A stretch of 64,000 nucleotides of DNA from Mesonia phycicola (GTDB lineage: Bacteria > Bacteroidota > Bacteroidia > Flavobacteriales > Flavobacteriaceae), in assembly GCF_900141885.1 (NCBI RefSeq), contig NZ_FQYY01000007.1, positions 1 through 64,000 on the forward strand. Direction: 5' to 3'. The notes below the pieces were generated by a model. It ran no database searches. It was given only the letters and a program-made list of their open reading frames with translations, and was not told the DNA's origin. This document shows, piece by piece, positions 17,720 through 26,565 of the stretch (positions are counted from its first letter, which is position 1; each line of letters starts with the position of its first letter). Position numbers and translations under genes: made by a program.

Positions 17720-18132
17720 AAATATAATTGTAAGGTGCTAATTTTATGTGTTTTAAAACTACTATAATTTTATACAATGTTAACATTACAAAAAGCAAAC
17801 TTTTTGTTAAAATGTGTTTAAAGAGATAAATTTCAGAATATTTTATTTTCTTAGGCCTTTTAAGATAATAGATAGAAGCGTTAAATTTTAAGTTTAATTT
17901 TACTTCTAGAATGGGGTTAAGATTTAGCAATAGGTGTAACTGAAAGCTTATCAGCTTTTCATTGAATTTATATTTTCAGTGTTAATGCTAATTCCAGAAT
18001 TATTTCATAGTCGCAAGCAAATATTTATTATTAAAACCTCTGGTTTCTATCACCATACAAATCTGTTTCTGCACCGATGTTTTACATAATCTTTTTTAAA
18101 GTAATGTTTTCTCCTTTTTTTATTTTTGGTAG
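17720..18132. other. Intergenic stretch before the T6SS sheath operon
   Basis: No gene supported; a short frame here has no family features. The minus strand should hold the promoter for clpV. I saw TAGTTTTA about 40 bases before the ATG, only a partial match to TAnnTTTG. Confidence 0.4.
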
Positions 18133-18828
18133 TTAATTTATTTCTTCTGTTTCAAAGTTAACTGGTATGAGTTTATAATCTCCCTCTTTGTTTTTTAAAA
18201 TCTTATATTTACCGAACACCGTTTTATAGTATTTCCCCTTTCGTTTTAGTGTGTCTCCTTTATAAATATTAAACATAAAGCTTAGGCTATCTTTAAGAAA
18301 AAGAGGTTGTCCCGTTCCATCCAAAGAAAAGTATTCTCCTTTTTTCAAGAAAACTTTATCTTTTAATTTTAGAGAATCTTTGTAAACATTGCTTCCTTCA
18401 ATTATTTTTACAGCTCTAAGCTTTATACCTAAAGTATCTAAATAATAAAAATGTTTTTTATTTAGATTACCACTGCCTTCGCTATATTCGTTAATATAAA
18501 TAAAATATTTTTTGTTTTCTTTAAATAGTCTTGGAGGCATTACACTAAGGTAATCCGTTCCATTAGGTCTAAAATTTAATAATGTATCTGATTTATTGGT
18601 ATAAATTGAAAGCGAGGGCACATCAAAGGAACTGCCAATAATCTCATATAATATTTTATAATTCCTGTTTTCGTATAATACTCGAGCCTTTTGGGATTGT
18701 TTTACGGTATTATTCCCGTCCACAGATGCCACACGTTTAAGTGCTGTTGTGGATTTCTTCTTATCTGCTTTATCGAGACATCCCGATAAAATAGTAACAG
18801 CCAACACTGTTAAAATGAACTTTTTCAT
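18133..18828 (-). CDS. Lipoprotein, probable immunity protein of a decayed effector
   Basis: A 231-residue lipoprotein (signal ending AVTILSGC). The body has no motif I recognise; it is Lys/Asp-rich with repeated KxKDxxxLKKGEYF-like strands. It begins 10 bases after the stop of a degraded lysozyme-like gene and is the last gene of the long minus-strand effector run. Position right after a toxin-like gene, plus a periplasm-facing lipid anchor, fits an immunity protein against a cell-wall enzyme. That role is inferred from context only. The reading frame is intact although the partner is dead. Confidence 0.5.
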   Translation of the reverse strand: MKKFILTVLAVTILSGCLDKADKKKSTTALKRVASVDGNNTVKQSQKARVLYENRNYKILYEIIGSSFDVPSLSIYTNKSDTLLNFRPNGTDYLSVMPPRLFKENKKYFIYINEYSEGSGNLNKKHFYYLDTLGIKLRAVKIIEGSNVYKDSLKLKDKVFLKKGEYFSLDGTGQPLFLKDSLSFMFNIYKGDTLKRKGKYYKTVFGKYKILKNKEGDYKLIPVNFETEEIN

Positions 18829-18838
18829 TATTTAGTTT

Positions 18839-19800
18839 TTAATATTCACTTAAATCTTCATCATTCTCATTACAAACATGTTCAACATAAAACCCAGATT
18901 GAGCTGATTCTCTGTCTAAAACCCAATACGGCTTATCATTACCTGGTCTTCTAAGACGATGGTAATAACCCCCATTAAAATACCTTAATAAGGTAGCATC
19001 AATGAATGATTTTATATTATCAGGATCAGTGTTTTCAAGATTAAAGTAATCATTGACTTCTTGAGGGACATTCTCTAAATCACTTGAAACATTATCAAAA
19101 GTTATACCCCCTTCTTCTTGATCATCAATAAGTTCAATATTGTCATCCTCATTTTATCTATTCCATTCGTTAGCAGCACCATCCCAATTTCGATATGCAT
19201 TTATAACCGTTTCTTTCTTATTATCCAATAGTTCTTTGGCTTCATCAATATTTTTTTTCAATCCCACATTGCCTGATTCGAACAAACTACTCTGGTGGTG
19301 CTATCCCCATTTCGGTTAGTTTGTGTCATGGTAAAGTGTCTTTCCTCATTATCAACAAAAACTTCACCTTCCTGTAAAGTATTTATCCCGTCTTTGATTG
19401 TTTGATTCAAATCAGATATAAAATAAGTTCCGTAATTATCAAGTTGATAGAGCCCCCAACCTCTTGGAGGTCCAAAATTAGGGCATCCTACAAAATCTGT
19501 TCAATCTGGTCCATAATTGTTGCCAGGATTAAATTGTCTGTATTCATTTTGATTATGTGTTCCTGATTCATGTTTAGTTAAAAGCACAAAAAACCAGTAA
19601 TCGTCTTTGTACCCTTCATCGGCAATGTATTTCATGACTTCATCTTTTTCTGGATTGACTACAATTTTTATATTATCTGGTTGTAAAATTGGAGGTTTTA
19701 TTTGTGACTTAAGCTTACACCCAATCAATAAGACTAAGAGTATAAGGCAAATAACTTTTAATGATAGTATCCCTTTTCTTTGAAGTGTATGTGTTAACAC
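18839..19800 (-). pseudogene. Decayed lysozyme-like (transglycosylase-type) effector or lipoprotein
   Basis: Minus-strand frames join into one protein broken by three lesions. From GTG at 19800 it opens with a lipoprotein-like signal (LVLLIGC), then KHESG with the likely catalytic Glu, QFNPGNNYGPD, a TGA at 19501-19503, and on in frame TDFVGCPNFGPPRGWGLYQL. This arrangement (Glu motif, then GWGLYQLD) is that of lysozyme/transglycosylase folds. The frame then shifts near an eight-A tract (about 19258), meets a TAA at 19154-19156, and continues to the final stop at 18839. The tail after the shift, LRYFNGGYYHRLRRPGNDKP, still looks coding. It would have acted on peptidoglycan. Neighbour context suggests a T6SS payload. 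Confidence 0.6.
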
Positions 19801-20367
19801 TTATTCTTTTTTTGGCATTCCCTCATTATAGTGAAGGGTCTCCACAAGATCGCCCTTTTCATCAAAGCGGCACCATTCGTCTTGTTTTTTACCGTTTTCG
19901 TAATTGCCCTCTTCTTTAAGGGTTCCAGTAGTGTAGTAATAATCCTTGTATTTACCATTGCCTTGCGGGCCAAAAGTTGTTTTGTACAATACATCACCAT
20001 TGGTATTGAACACGCGGTAGTGGCCTACCATTAGGCCATTGTTGTAGTTTTCGGTCTTGACCAGCTTGTTTTCGTAAGTAGTTTTCCATAGGCCAAGTTT
20101 GTAGCCGTGTTTGAAAATCCCTTCTTCTACTATATACTCGTAATAATCTTTTATGGGTGTGTCTGTGGGAATGGTTCTTTCCAAGAAAATGGCATATTTT
20201 GAATTTAATTTTTTTTTGTTTCTTTTTTTGTAATAAGTTTTTATACCAGCCTCTGTTTTAATGTATATATCAATTGGGGAAATCCAAATTGTTGGAATTG
20301 GTGGCTCTTTTTGTGAGAAACCTTTTCCAAATTGCATTAAAACAATTAATAAAATTAAATTTTTCAT
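19801..20367 (-). CDS. Secreted MORN-repeat protein, probable immunity to metallopeptidase 1
   Basis: A 188-residue protein with signal peptide MKNLILLIVLMQFGKGFSQ. From about residue 85 it has repeated MORN-type strands (HGYKLGLWKTTYENK, NGKYKDYYYTTGTLKEEGNY, NGKKQDEWCRFDEKG), as in the YwqK family. Its ATG overlaps the stop of the metallopeptidase gene by four bases (ATGA), so the two are translationally coupled, the usual layout for effector and immunity. Immunity by MORN-repeat proteins is not something I can confirm; the role rests on position and export. Confidence 0.6.
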   Translation of the reverse strand: MKNLILLIVLMQFGKGFSQKEPPIPTIWISPIDIYIKTEAGIKTYYKKRNKKKLNSKYAIFLERTIPTDTPIKDYYEYIVEEGIFKHGYKLGLWKTTYENKLVKTENYNNGLMVGHYRVFNTNGDVLYKTTFGPQGNGKYKDYYYTTGTLKEEGNYENGKKQDEWCRFDEKGDLVETLHYNEGMPKKE

Positions 20368-21921
20368 TTCGAGTAATAATTAGTTATTTCTGATTGCATT
20401 ATATTCCATTGATGTTTCCAAAAAGAGATTCTGCTGTTATTATTTGTTTGAATGATATTTTTTTGGGCATCCTTTTCATTAGAATAATCCATCATATTTT
20501 CAGTAGTAGCTTGTTTGAACACATCTTTAGTTTTAAAATAATGATAATAGGTTTTTAGATAACCGCGAGCATCTGCGTAATCCTTCTTGTAATCTTTCCA
20601 AAATTCTGCAATTTCATTTTCAGGATACTTATTATCAAACATATAATTAATTCGATTATCTACTTGCTTTACAAATAAGTTATATTGATTTAACCTTGTT
20701 TGCGAATATTTATGAAAAGAGTGTTTAAGCCCCAAAACATGTCCTATCTCATGAGCAAAGGAGTCTTTAGAACTTAAATTGGTGTTATAAATAACAAAGC
20801 TTTTGGCATCGATATCATATAGGTCGCCTTGACCTCCTGCTCCATCTCGCCTGAGAGGTGATAGAAATGAAATCAGCCCACTATTTTTGGCAGCACTTGG
20901 ATGTTGTTTCTGGAATTCCTCAAATAGCTTATCTAAAATTTCTACATCTTTAAAAATTTTTGTTGAACTAAAAATCAATCCATCTGCAATCCACTGTGCC
21001 TCATCTATCTCTAAATCATAAACAGTGCCAATGTTAGCTTTTAAAAGTGCTTGGTTTAAGCTTTGGGTGTTTAAATAGGTTTCGAGGTTTTTAAGGTCGT
21101 CCGTTATGGGCTTAGATGGATCGCCAAAACCCTTGTCCATCTGGTTTTCTATGGCCGACTGGTCTGAAACAACGGTGCCTTTCCGGACGATTCGTACAGG
21201 GGTAATATCAAACTCCAGTTCTTTGTAGTTGGCATTTTTAAATACCATTAACATGCCCACTTCTTCTTTTTGGTCGTTCAGTTTAGCAAATACTTTAATT
21301 TCTTCGTGTTGGGTTAGGTTTCCTTTGCATTTAATCTTGAGAATATAAGAGGCGGTATATATTTTTTTTTGGACTTTGCTATCCCATTTAACTTCCGTGG
21401 GAGTGTTAGAAATAATATTTTTCAGGTATAGTTTAGGGCTTTTTAGTTCAATTTTAATATTTGGGTTACTTGCTTCGAATATGAGTTCGGTGGGATCTAC
21501 GACCAAAGGTTCAAGCTCTTCTATTTCTAAATTTAGACTAACGCCATACGTTTGAACAAGGTTTCCATGAGTGTTCTGTGCTTCTGGCGTATCTGGGTAC
21601 ATGGTAAGCCAAGCAGGATAATAGTCCTTACCATAAGTTGAAATAGGGTTCTTGACGTCTGGGGTTTTGTATTCTTTTTTTAAGTCTGGGACGTCATCAC
21701 AGAGTGCTAACTTAGCATTATGAGGGTTTCCATCATGATCTTTTGCTACGGTAACTATAGGATATATATATTCATCACGTAACCAGTCGAAGCCATACTC
21801 ACCCATATAACCAGTGGATCGCCTAAAATGTAACATAAATTGGACCGATAGCGAGTTCTTCTCCAGAGCTAAAACTCCGTCTAGCGGCTTCAATGGTATC
21901 TATAACTAAGGTACGTGCCAT
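20364..21921 (-). pseudogene. Zinc metallopeptidase effector 1, frameshifted near its start
   Basis: The gene starts at ATG 21921 with MARTLVIDTIEAA, as in the intact paralogue at 26562, but this frame stops at 21823. The rest (509 residues open, 20364-21893) continues in another frame from about HFRRSTGYMGEYGFDW. One indel near a TTTT tract explains it. The catalytic part is complete: HEIGHVLGLKH, the HExxHxxGxxH zinc motif, and a downstream ENMMDYSN resembling the metzincin Met-turn. N-terminal beta domains cover roughly residues 100-230. It follows a leftover PAAR-protein tail and is followed by a coupled MORN immunity gene. As a T6SS payload it would cleave proteins in a rival's periplasm; target unknown. 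Confidence 0.7.
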
Positions 21922-21924
21922 AAT

Positions 21925-22163
21925 TTAGTCTTTTGTTTCGGTTTCTGTCCAGTTTTCGTCTATGCTTACCCGTTTCATTGCTGCAGTGCCTTCAACATTA
22001 AAGTCCATTATATTCTCGGTCTTTAAGGCTTTAAAACTATGCTCACTAATACTGCCAAAACTGTGTTTTAGGCTCATACAGTGTAACACCTCGTGTACCA
22101 ATACCATTTCATCAAAACTGACAAAAATTTTAATAGCGAAAAAATGTATGGGTTCGAAATAGA
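21925..22163 (-). pseudogene. Chimeric remnant: metallopeptidase C-terminus joined to a PAAR-protein tail
   Basis: Right after the stop of the 22164 gene, the minus strand reads an uninterrupted fragment. It contains VHEVLHCMSLKHSF (a HExxHxxxxxH zinc motif) and TENIMDFN (Met-turn), then switches to GTAAMKRVSIDENWTETETK. This last part matches the end of the DUF4280 protein at 26566 (GTASLDNVTIDENWIETETK). Nothing encodes an immunity protein between the two parts. It is the scar of recombination between an effector array and a copy of the PAAR gene end, and it recreates the PAAR/effector junction just before metallopeptidase 1. Confidence 0.7.
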
Positions 22164-22811
22164 TTAATATTGGGAGAATGGAGTCGGTTTCCCGACCAAT
22201 ACCACTTTGCCAGTGTAAGCATCTACGTGCACTACTTTTTTTCTGTCAAATATTTTCCAGACCATTGGTTTTTCTGGTTCCCACCCTTTAAGAGGCATTA
22301 CAATGTTTACTTCTGCCTTACTTGGATCGACTCCTTTTTTAGTTGCAAGTTGCAAAGCCTCTTTCCAACACACAGGGTAAATGGTGTCGTAGTTTACTCG
22401 ATAGGTTTCTATGGGAGTGGTGGATTTGGCATTGCTGTATTTAAATTTTATTTCTTCGCCAACTTTAGTGTTTGTATGGTTATTATATTTTCTTATTAAT
22501 CTGCCAATACTGTCATATACAAATACAGAACTTAATTTATTTGTTTTTGAGGTTAGATATAGCGTGTATTTTTTTTCAATTTCGTTGGGGAAACTTTCCA
22601 TCAGCAACACTTTGGAACTATCTGTATTGATTTCCAACTGATAAGATTCTGGCTCTTCCAACTTTTGTTGAAAATCTTGAATATCAAAATTATATTTGTT
22701 TTTTGAGATACCATTTTCCGTACAGTTATTTATATTATCATTAACTATATAATTTTGCGCTCCACAACTTAGAACGAGCACACTCAAGAAAATTCCTAAA
22801 ATATTTTTCAT
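22164..22811 (-). CDS. Lipoprotein with PepSY-like C-terminus, probable orphan immunity protein
   Basis: About 215 residues from ATG 22811; the frame runs further upstream, but that part is the displaced effector tail read out of frame. The signal ends LSVLVLSC, a lipobox. The C-terminal 70 residues (WKEALQLATKKGV, VWKIFDRKKVVHVDAYTGKV) look like a PepSY domain, a fold found in propeptides that inhibit metallopeptidases. The start lies two bases after the stop of an orphan metallopeptidase tail. A periplasmic, membrane-anchored peptidase inhibitor is what immunity to the metallopeptidase effector would need. The PepSY match is by eye. Confidence 0.55.
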   Translation of the reverse strand: MKNILGIFLSVLVLSCGAQNYIVNDNINNCTENGISKNKYNFDIQDFQQKLEEPESYQLEINTDSSKVLLMESFPNEIEKKYTLYLTSKTNKLSSVFVYDSIGRLIRKYNNHTNTKVGEEIKFKYSNAKSTTPIETYRVNYDTIYPVCWKEALQLATKKGVDPSKAEVNIVMPLKGWEPEKPMVWKIFDRKKVVHVDAYTGKVVLVGKPTPFSQY

Positions 22812-22813
22812 AA

Positions 22814-23090
22814 TTATTTTTTTGGGTGCCAATCCCATAATTTTTCCCATTGCCATTTATAAAAAACCTTGCGCTCCATATCTGTATTTTCATTCCCGTT
22901 AGTGTCTTGGTTATAATCCATATAGTTCTCGTCGGTTTTAAACTGGTCTTCATAATTAGGGAAATCATCTCTTTTTATCGCTGTTCTTTTTTGAATTTTC
23001 TTTGAGTAAATCGATTTGTTTATTCCTTCAATTTCAATTTTTAATATAGAAATCTCAGGAGTATTTGTGTTTGCACCAAGTGATTTGAAG
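22814..23090 (-). pseudogene. Orphan metallopeptidase C-terminal tail A
   Basis: The minus strand codes a displaced copy of the effector C-terminus: KSLGANTNTPEISI, then KIQKRTAIKRDDFPNYEDQ, TDENYMDYNQDTNGNEN with the Met-turn, and KVFYKWQWEKLWDWHPKK before the stop at 22814. It lines up with residues ~560-650 of metallopeptidase 2 but has diverged, especially at the last 15 residues. It lacks the catalytic HExxH part and a clear start. It ends two bases before the PepSY-like immunity gene. Confidence 0.75.
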
Positions 23091-23162
23091 CCAGAGATAA
23101 GATTATTAAAAGTGTAGATTTGTCAAAGAACGATTATGGCTTGAATCTTTAAAGATTTTTTA

Positions 23163-23693
23163 TTATTTATCATAAACTTTTAGAGCTTTAGAAGGGTCTT
23201 TTAAATATTTATCTTCTATCTGTGGAAGATTGAATTTTTTATAATCTATTTTCTTGACCCTTGTAAAATAAGGTGGAAGCCAATCAATGTTGTTTTCTGT
23301 AAAGCAAGATCCATTTTCTAAAAATTGATCTCTATTCAATTTACTGATTGACACTATACTGTCCTCATTTATTTTTTGATAGGATACAAGTCTGTATTTA
23401 TCTTCACGTATTTTATATTCAAACCCGCATAAGTTAAATTCATTTTCATTTTTTTCAATAAGATACATCCAATAAGGTGAGCTAAATTCAATATAATTTT
23501 TCGCATCAGTAGTTGTGAATATTTTGGCGCTTTCGATATAAATAAATTTAGCACCAGTGCTTCTGTAAATTGCTATGTTATTATTTTCAATCTCCAATAT
23601 TGCATACTTCTCATTATTAGAATATTCATAATAAATGCTTTTACTACAAGAAAATAAGAGCAGAATAAATGATAATAAAATTAGTTTCTTCAT
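23163..23693 (-). CDS. Lipoprotein immunity paralogue 2 (orphan)
   Basis: A 176-residue lipoprotein (signal MKKLILLSFILLLFSC). It is a close paralogue of the 24064 gene: the first ~40 residues and the last ~45 (PPYFTRVKKIDYKKFNLPQI) are nearly identical, while the middle (about 45-125) differs strongly. That pattern suggests a conserved scaffold with a diversified specificity surface. It begins six bases after an orphan effector tail identical to the end of metallopeptidase 2. Likely a spare immunity protein for a related effector variant. Confidence 0.65.
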   Translation of the reverse strand: MKKLILLSFILLLFSCSKSIYYEYSNNEKYAILEIENNNIAIYRSTGAKFIYIESAKIFTTTDAKNYIEFSSPYWMYLIEKNENEFNLCGFEYKIREDKYRLVSYQKINEDSIVSISKLNRDQFLENGSCFTENNIDWLPPYFTRVKKIDYKKFNLPQIEDKYLKDPSKALKVYDK

Positions 23694-23699
23694 AATTTG

Positions 23700-23966
23700 T
23701 TATTTTTCTTTTTGTAAATATTTCCCCTCAATTCCTGTCTTACACATTTCATCCCATTGCCATTTATAAAAGACCTTACGCTCCATACTTTTATTTTCAT
23801 TACCGTTAGTGTCTTGGTGATAATCCATATAATTTTCATCGGTTTTTGACTGGTTTTTATACTTGGGGAAATCATCTCTTTTTATTGCTGTCTTTCTCTG
23901 GATTTTCTTTGTGTCAATCAAGTTGTTTATGCGTTGAATGTCTATTTTTATTTTTGAAATCTCAGA
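23700..23966. repeat. Direct repeat, copy 1 (with 24601-24867)
   Basis: About 267 bases appear to repeat at 24601-24867 with an offset of 901, judged by reading both copies and by identical translations in two frames. High similarity continues to lower coordinates into the start of the flanking lipoprotein genes. It marks a recent cassette duplication. Confidence 0.75.
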
Positions 23967-24050
23967 GGTATTTATATTTGCACCAAGTGATTTGCTTTCA
24001 GAAATGATTTTTTGGTAATGTGAAGGATTATCAAAGAACGATTATGGTTT
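23700..24050 (-). pseudogene. Orphan metallopeptidase C-terminal tail B
   Basis: The last ~73 residues are identical to the end of metallopeptidase 2 (TDENYMDYHQDTNGNEN, KVFYKWQWDEMCKTGIEGK). Upstream it carries a different short segment (FFDNPSHYQKIISESKSLG) before the frame closes. No zinc motif remains. It lies between the two lipoprotein paralogues and ends six bases before the second one, just as the full effector does before the first. Confidence 0.8.
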
Positions 24051-24063
24051 AAAACTCTAAATA

Positions 24064-24594
24064 TTATTTATCGTAAACCATAGGTGCCTTAATAGGATCT
24101 TTTAAATATTTATTCTCTATTTGAGGTAGATTGAATTTTTTATAATCTATTTTCTTAACTTTTGTAAAATAGGGTGGAAACCAATTAATATTTTTTTCTT
24201 TAAAGCAAGTTCCATTATCTATGAAATATTTTCTGTCTGATTTGCTGACTGAAACTATGCTGTCTTTATTTATTTCTGCATAGGTTATAACCTTGAAATC
24301 ATCTTCAGCCGATTTACGTTTAAAGCTACATATATTGAATTTTTCTTGATCTTCGTCTATGTAGTACATCCAAAAGGGCAAACTGAAACTAATTTCACTT
24401 GTTGTATCGGTGGGTCTTTGGAACAGGGCACTTTCAGTATAAATAAAATTACCGCTATTACTTCTGTATATAGCCAAAATTTTATTTTTAATTTCTAAAG
24501 TAGCATATTTTCCATTATTAGAATATTCATAATAAATACTTTTACTACAAGAAAATAAGAGCAGAGTAAATGATAATAAAATTAGTTTCTTCAT
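24064..24594 (-). CDS. Lipoprotein immunity protein of metallopeptidase 2
   Basis: A 176-residue lipoprotein (MKKLILLSFTLLLFSC) starting six bases after the stop of the intact metallopeptidase effector. The body has SKSIYYEYSNNGKY and, near the end, PPYFTKVKKIDYKKFNLP shared with the orphan paralogue at 23163; the middle differs. No known family recognised. Its anchor would place it in the periplasm, where a T6SS-delivered protease would act. The role as cognate immunity rests on position and paralogy. Confidence 0.65.
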   Translation of the reverse strand: MKKLILLSFTLLLFSCSKSIYYEYSNNGKYATLEIKNKILAIYRSNSGNFIYTESALFQRPTDTTSEISFSLPFWMYYIDEDQEKFNICSFKRKSAEDDFKVITYAEINKDSIVSVSKSDRKYFIDNGTCFKEKNINWFPPYFTKVKKIDYKKFNLPQIENKYLKDPIKAPMVYDK

Positions 24595-24600
24595 AATTTG

Positions 24601-24867
24601 TTATTTTTCTTTTTGTAAATATTTCCCCTCAATTCCTGTCTTACACATTTCATCCCATTGCCATTTATAAAAGACCTTACGCTCCATACTTTTATTTTCA
24701 TTACCGTTAGTGTCTTGGTGATAATCCATATAATTTTCATCGGTTTTTGACTGGTTTTTATACTTGGGGAAATCATCTCTTTTTATTGCTGTCTTTCTCT
24801 GGATTTTCTTTGTGTCAATCAAGTTGTTTATGCGTTGAATGTCTATTTTTATTTTTGAAATCTCAGA
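24601..24867. repeat. Direct repeat, copy 2 (with 23700-23966)
   Basis: Partner of the repeat at 23700-23966; covers the 3' end of metallopeptidase 2. Confidence 0.75.
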
Positions 24868-26562
24868 AGAATTTGTATTTGCACCAAGTGATTTACTTTC
24901 AAAAGATTTAGCTTTTTTAACTATATCTATAAAATTTGTTTGTAAGTCATTTGCAAGATTTAAAAACCATTCTTTTTTTTGCGTATCTCTCTGGATTTGT
25001 AAATAATAAAAATTTAACATTCTCAATAGCTCTCCTCCTTGTTCTAATGATTTTAATTGCTCTTCTTTTGATTTTACTTCATTTTCTAATTTCTCAATTT
25101 CTTCCTCTAAATCTTCTTTATATATTGTTCCAGGTACTTTAATAGCATATTTTCCTAAACTCTCAGCAAACGTATGTTGTAAACCCAAAGAATGCCCAAT
25201 CTCGTGTAAAACTGTTGGGTTTGCAGCTTTGTTAATAAGTGCAGCTTCAAATATATGCACTACACCATAACCAGTATATGAATATGCCAAAACCTTATTT
25301 AATGGGTTTCTGGCCGCATAAATATCGTGACTGTAAAAAAGATGGATGGTATGCTCTTTATTTAAACCGGAAGTTGTACCGGTATTGTTAAAGGCTATTA
25401 GAGCGCTGTCATAATCAGCTTTCGCTTTTATTACATCAGGTTCGTTCCAAGCTTTGGTTACAATTTTTTTCTTATGCTGTCGCTCTGTATAACTTGAGTT
25501 ACCTCCTCTATAACTATAATGCTTATCAAAAACAACCAATAGGTTTTGTATTTTTTCTTTTAGGTTTTCTTCTGCTTTGTTCTGGGAAGTTTGACCTGAG
25601 AGAAGCGCTGCATATCTATTTTCAACTAAATCATTATAGATTTTTGTGTCACCATCATCCTCAGCGTCTTTTTTAAGATAAATGTCAGATTTACCAGTAT
25701 TCTGGTCTGTTTTTGACGAAAGCATTTTTGGATTAAAGAATTGGTTTTTGCTCAAGTCTATAACGTGTGTTTGAGGCGCCAATTCTCCATAAATGTAGGC
25801 TTGGTTAAAAGCTTTGGTATTAAAATCCTGTACCAAATTAGTAAAAAATGAAGTATGTGGTATTTTAGTAACAGTTTTGCCTTCAACTCCTTTAAAGTTT
25901 AATTTTACGGGTTGTATAACTGTTTTATAGCGCGTAGCATTTGGATATATAATTAATTTACCAATAACATAGCCTTGGGCTTTGGCGGTTATAGTAATTT
26001 CAGAACTAAAAGATTTAATACAATTAATTTTCATGGCTTGTGCGGTTGCCCCAATAGTTAAAGATAATTTCTTTATACCCTTAGCATCACTTCCGTCAAT
26101 AGATACGCTACTTGGATCTGAACTTTCAAACTCAACTTGCTCTGTAGTTATATCTGTAGCTTCTTTTTTTGTGTTGTTCTCTTCAGCTTTCACAAAAACA
26201 TCGACAATATGCTTCGGGTTTTTAGGGTCAGAATTTCCATTTACATTTGGCGGCCAAATGGATAGATAGGCACAAAAATAACTGTGGTTATCTTTTATAG
26301 CTTCCTTCTTTGTTTCAACTGAAGCCAAATTTTTATACTTTTCAATAAGGCCTTCACCCATTACTTTTTCATTGAAACGATCAAAACCAAATTCTCCAGA
26401 ATAGCCAGTATCTTTTTTACCAAAATTATCTTCACTATTGAGTACAGAACGATAAAAATTTATTACTGCGTTATATTTCCCTTTTATTACAATCAATTCC
26501 TCTCTCGAGTCAAACGTCCGTCCAGCGGCTTCAATCGTATCTATAACTAAGGTACGTGCCAT
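24601..26562 (-). CDS. Zinc metallopeptidase effector 2 (intact), PAAR-linked
   Basis: A 653-residue protein. Residues 1-35 (MARTLVIDTIEAAGRTFDSR) are shared with metallopeptidase 1 and may link it to the PAAR-like protein. A middle beta domain spans about 60-250. The zinc motif HEIGHSLGLQH is near residue 450, then a charged coiled-coil stretch (about 475-560), and the Met-turn ENYMDY near 615. Such a long insert between zinc site and Met-turn is unusual for a metzincin-like enzyme. The start lies 3 bases after the PAAR gene stop and a lipoprotein immunity gene follows six bases after its end. Likely a periplasmic-acting antibacterial protease delivered by the T6SS; substrate unknown. Confidence 0.78.
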   Translation of the reverse strand: MARTLVIDTIEAAGRTFDSREELIVIKGKYNAVINFYRSVLNSEDNFGKKDTGYSGEFGFDRFNEKVMGEGLIEKYKNLASVETKKEAIKDNHSYFCAYLSIWPPNVNGNSDPKNPKHIVDVFVKAEENNTKKEATDITTEQVEFESSDPSSVSIDGSDAKGIKKLSLTIGATAQAMKINCIKSFSSEITITAKAQGYVIGKLIIYPNATRYKTVIQPVKLNFKGVEGKTVTKIPHTSFFTNLVQDFNTKAFNQAYIYGELAPQTHVIDLSKNQFFNPKMLSSKTDQNTGKSDIYLKKDAEDDGDTKIYNDLVENRYAALLSGQTSQNKAEENLKEKIQNLLVVFDKHYSYRGGNSSYTERQHKKKIVTKAWNEPDVIKAKADYDSALIAFNNTGTTSGLNKEHTIHLFYSHDIYAARNPLNKVLAYSYTGYGVVHIFEAALINKAANPTVLHEIGHSLGLQHTFAESLGKYAIKVPGTIYKEDLEEEIEKLENEVKSKEEQLKSLEQGGELLRMLNFYYLQIQRDTQKKEWFLNLANDLQTNFIDIVKKAKSFESKSLGANTNSSEISKIKIDIQRINNLIDTKKIQRKTAIKRDDFPKYKNQSKTDENYMDYHQDTNGNENKSMERKVFYKWQWDEMCKTGIEGKYLQKEK

Positions 26563-26565
26563 AAT

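Noticed and set aside
17649-17930. Minus-strand 93-residue frame upstream of clpV
   Set aside because: It overlaps the start of clpV in another frame and has AT-rich, low-complexity composition typical of noncoding DNA.
18133-24594. CRISPR array or simple tandem repeats
   Set aside because: The repeats here are gene-sized effector tails and immunity genes, with no short evenly spaced repeats anywhere in the window.
23690-24776. Two identical 61-residue frames (23690-23875 and 24591-24776) that could be read as repeated small genes
   Set aside because: They lie out of frame within the repeated effector tail; the other frame matches the metallopeptidase C-terminus and is the real one.
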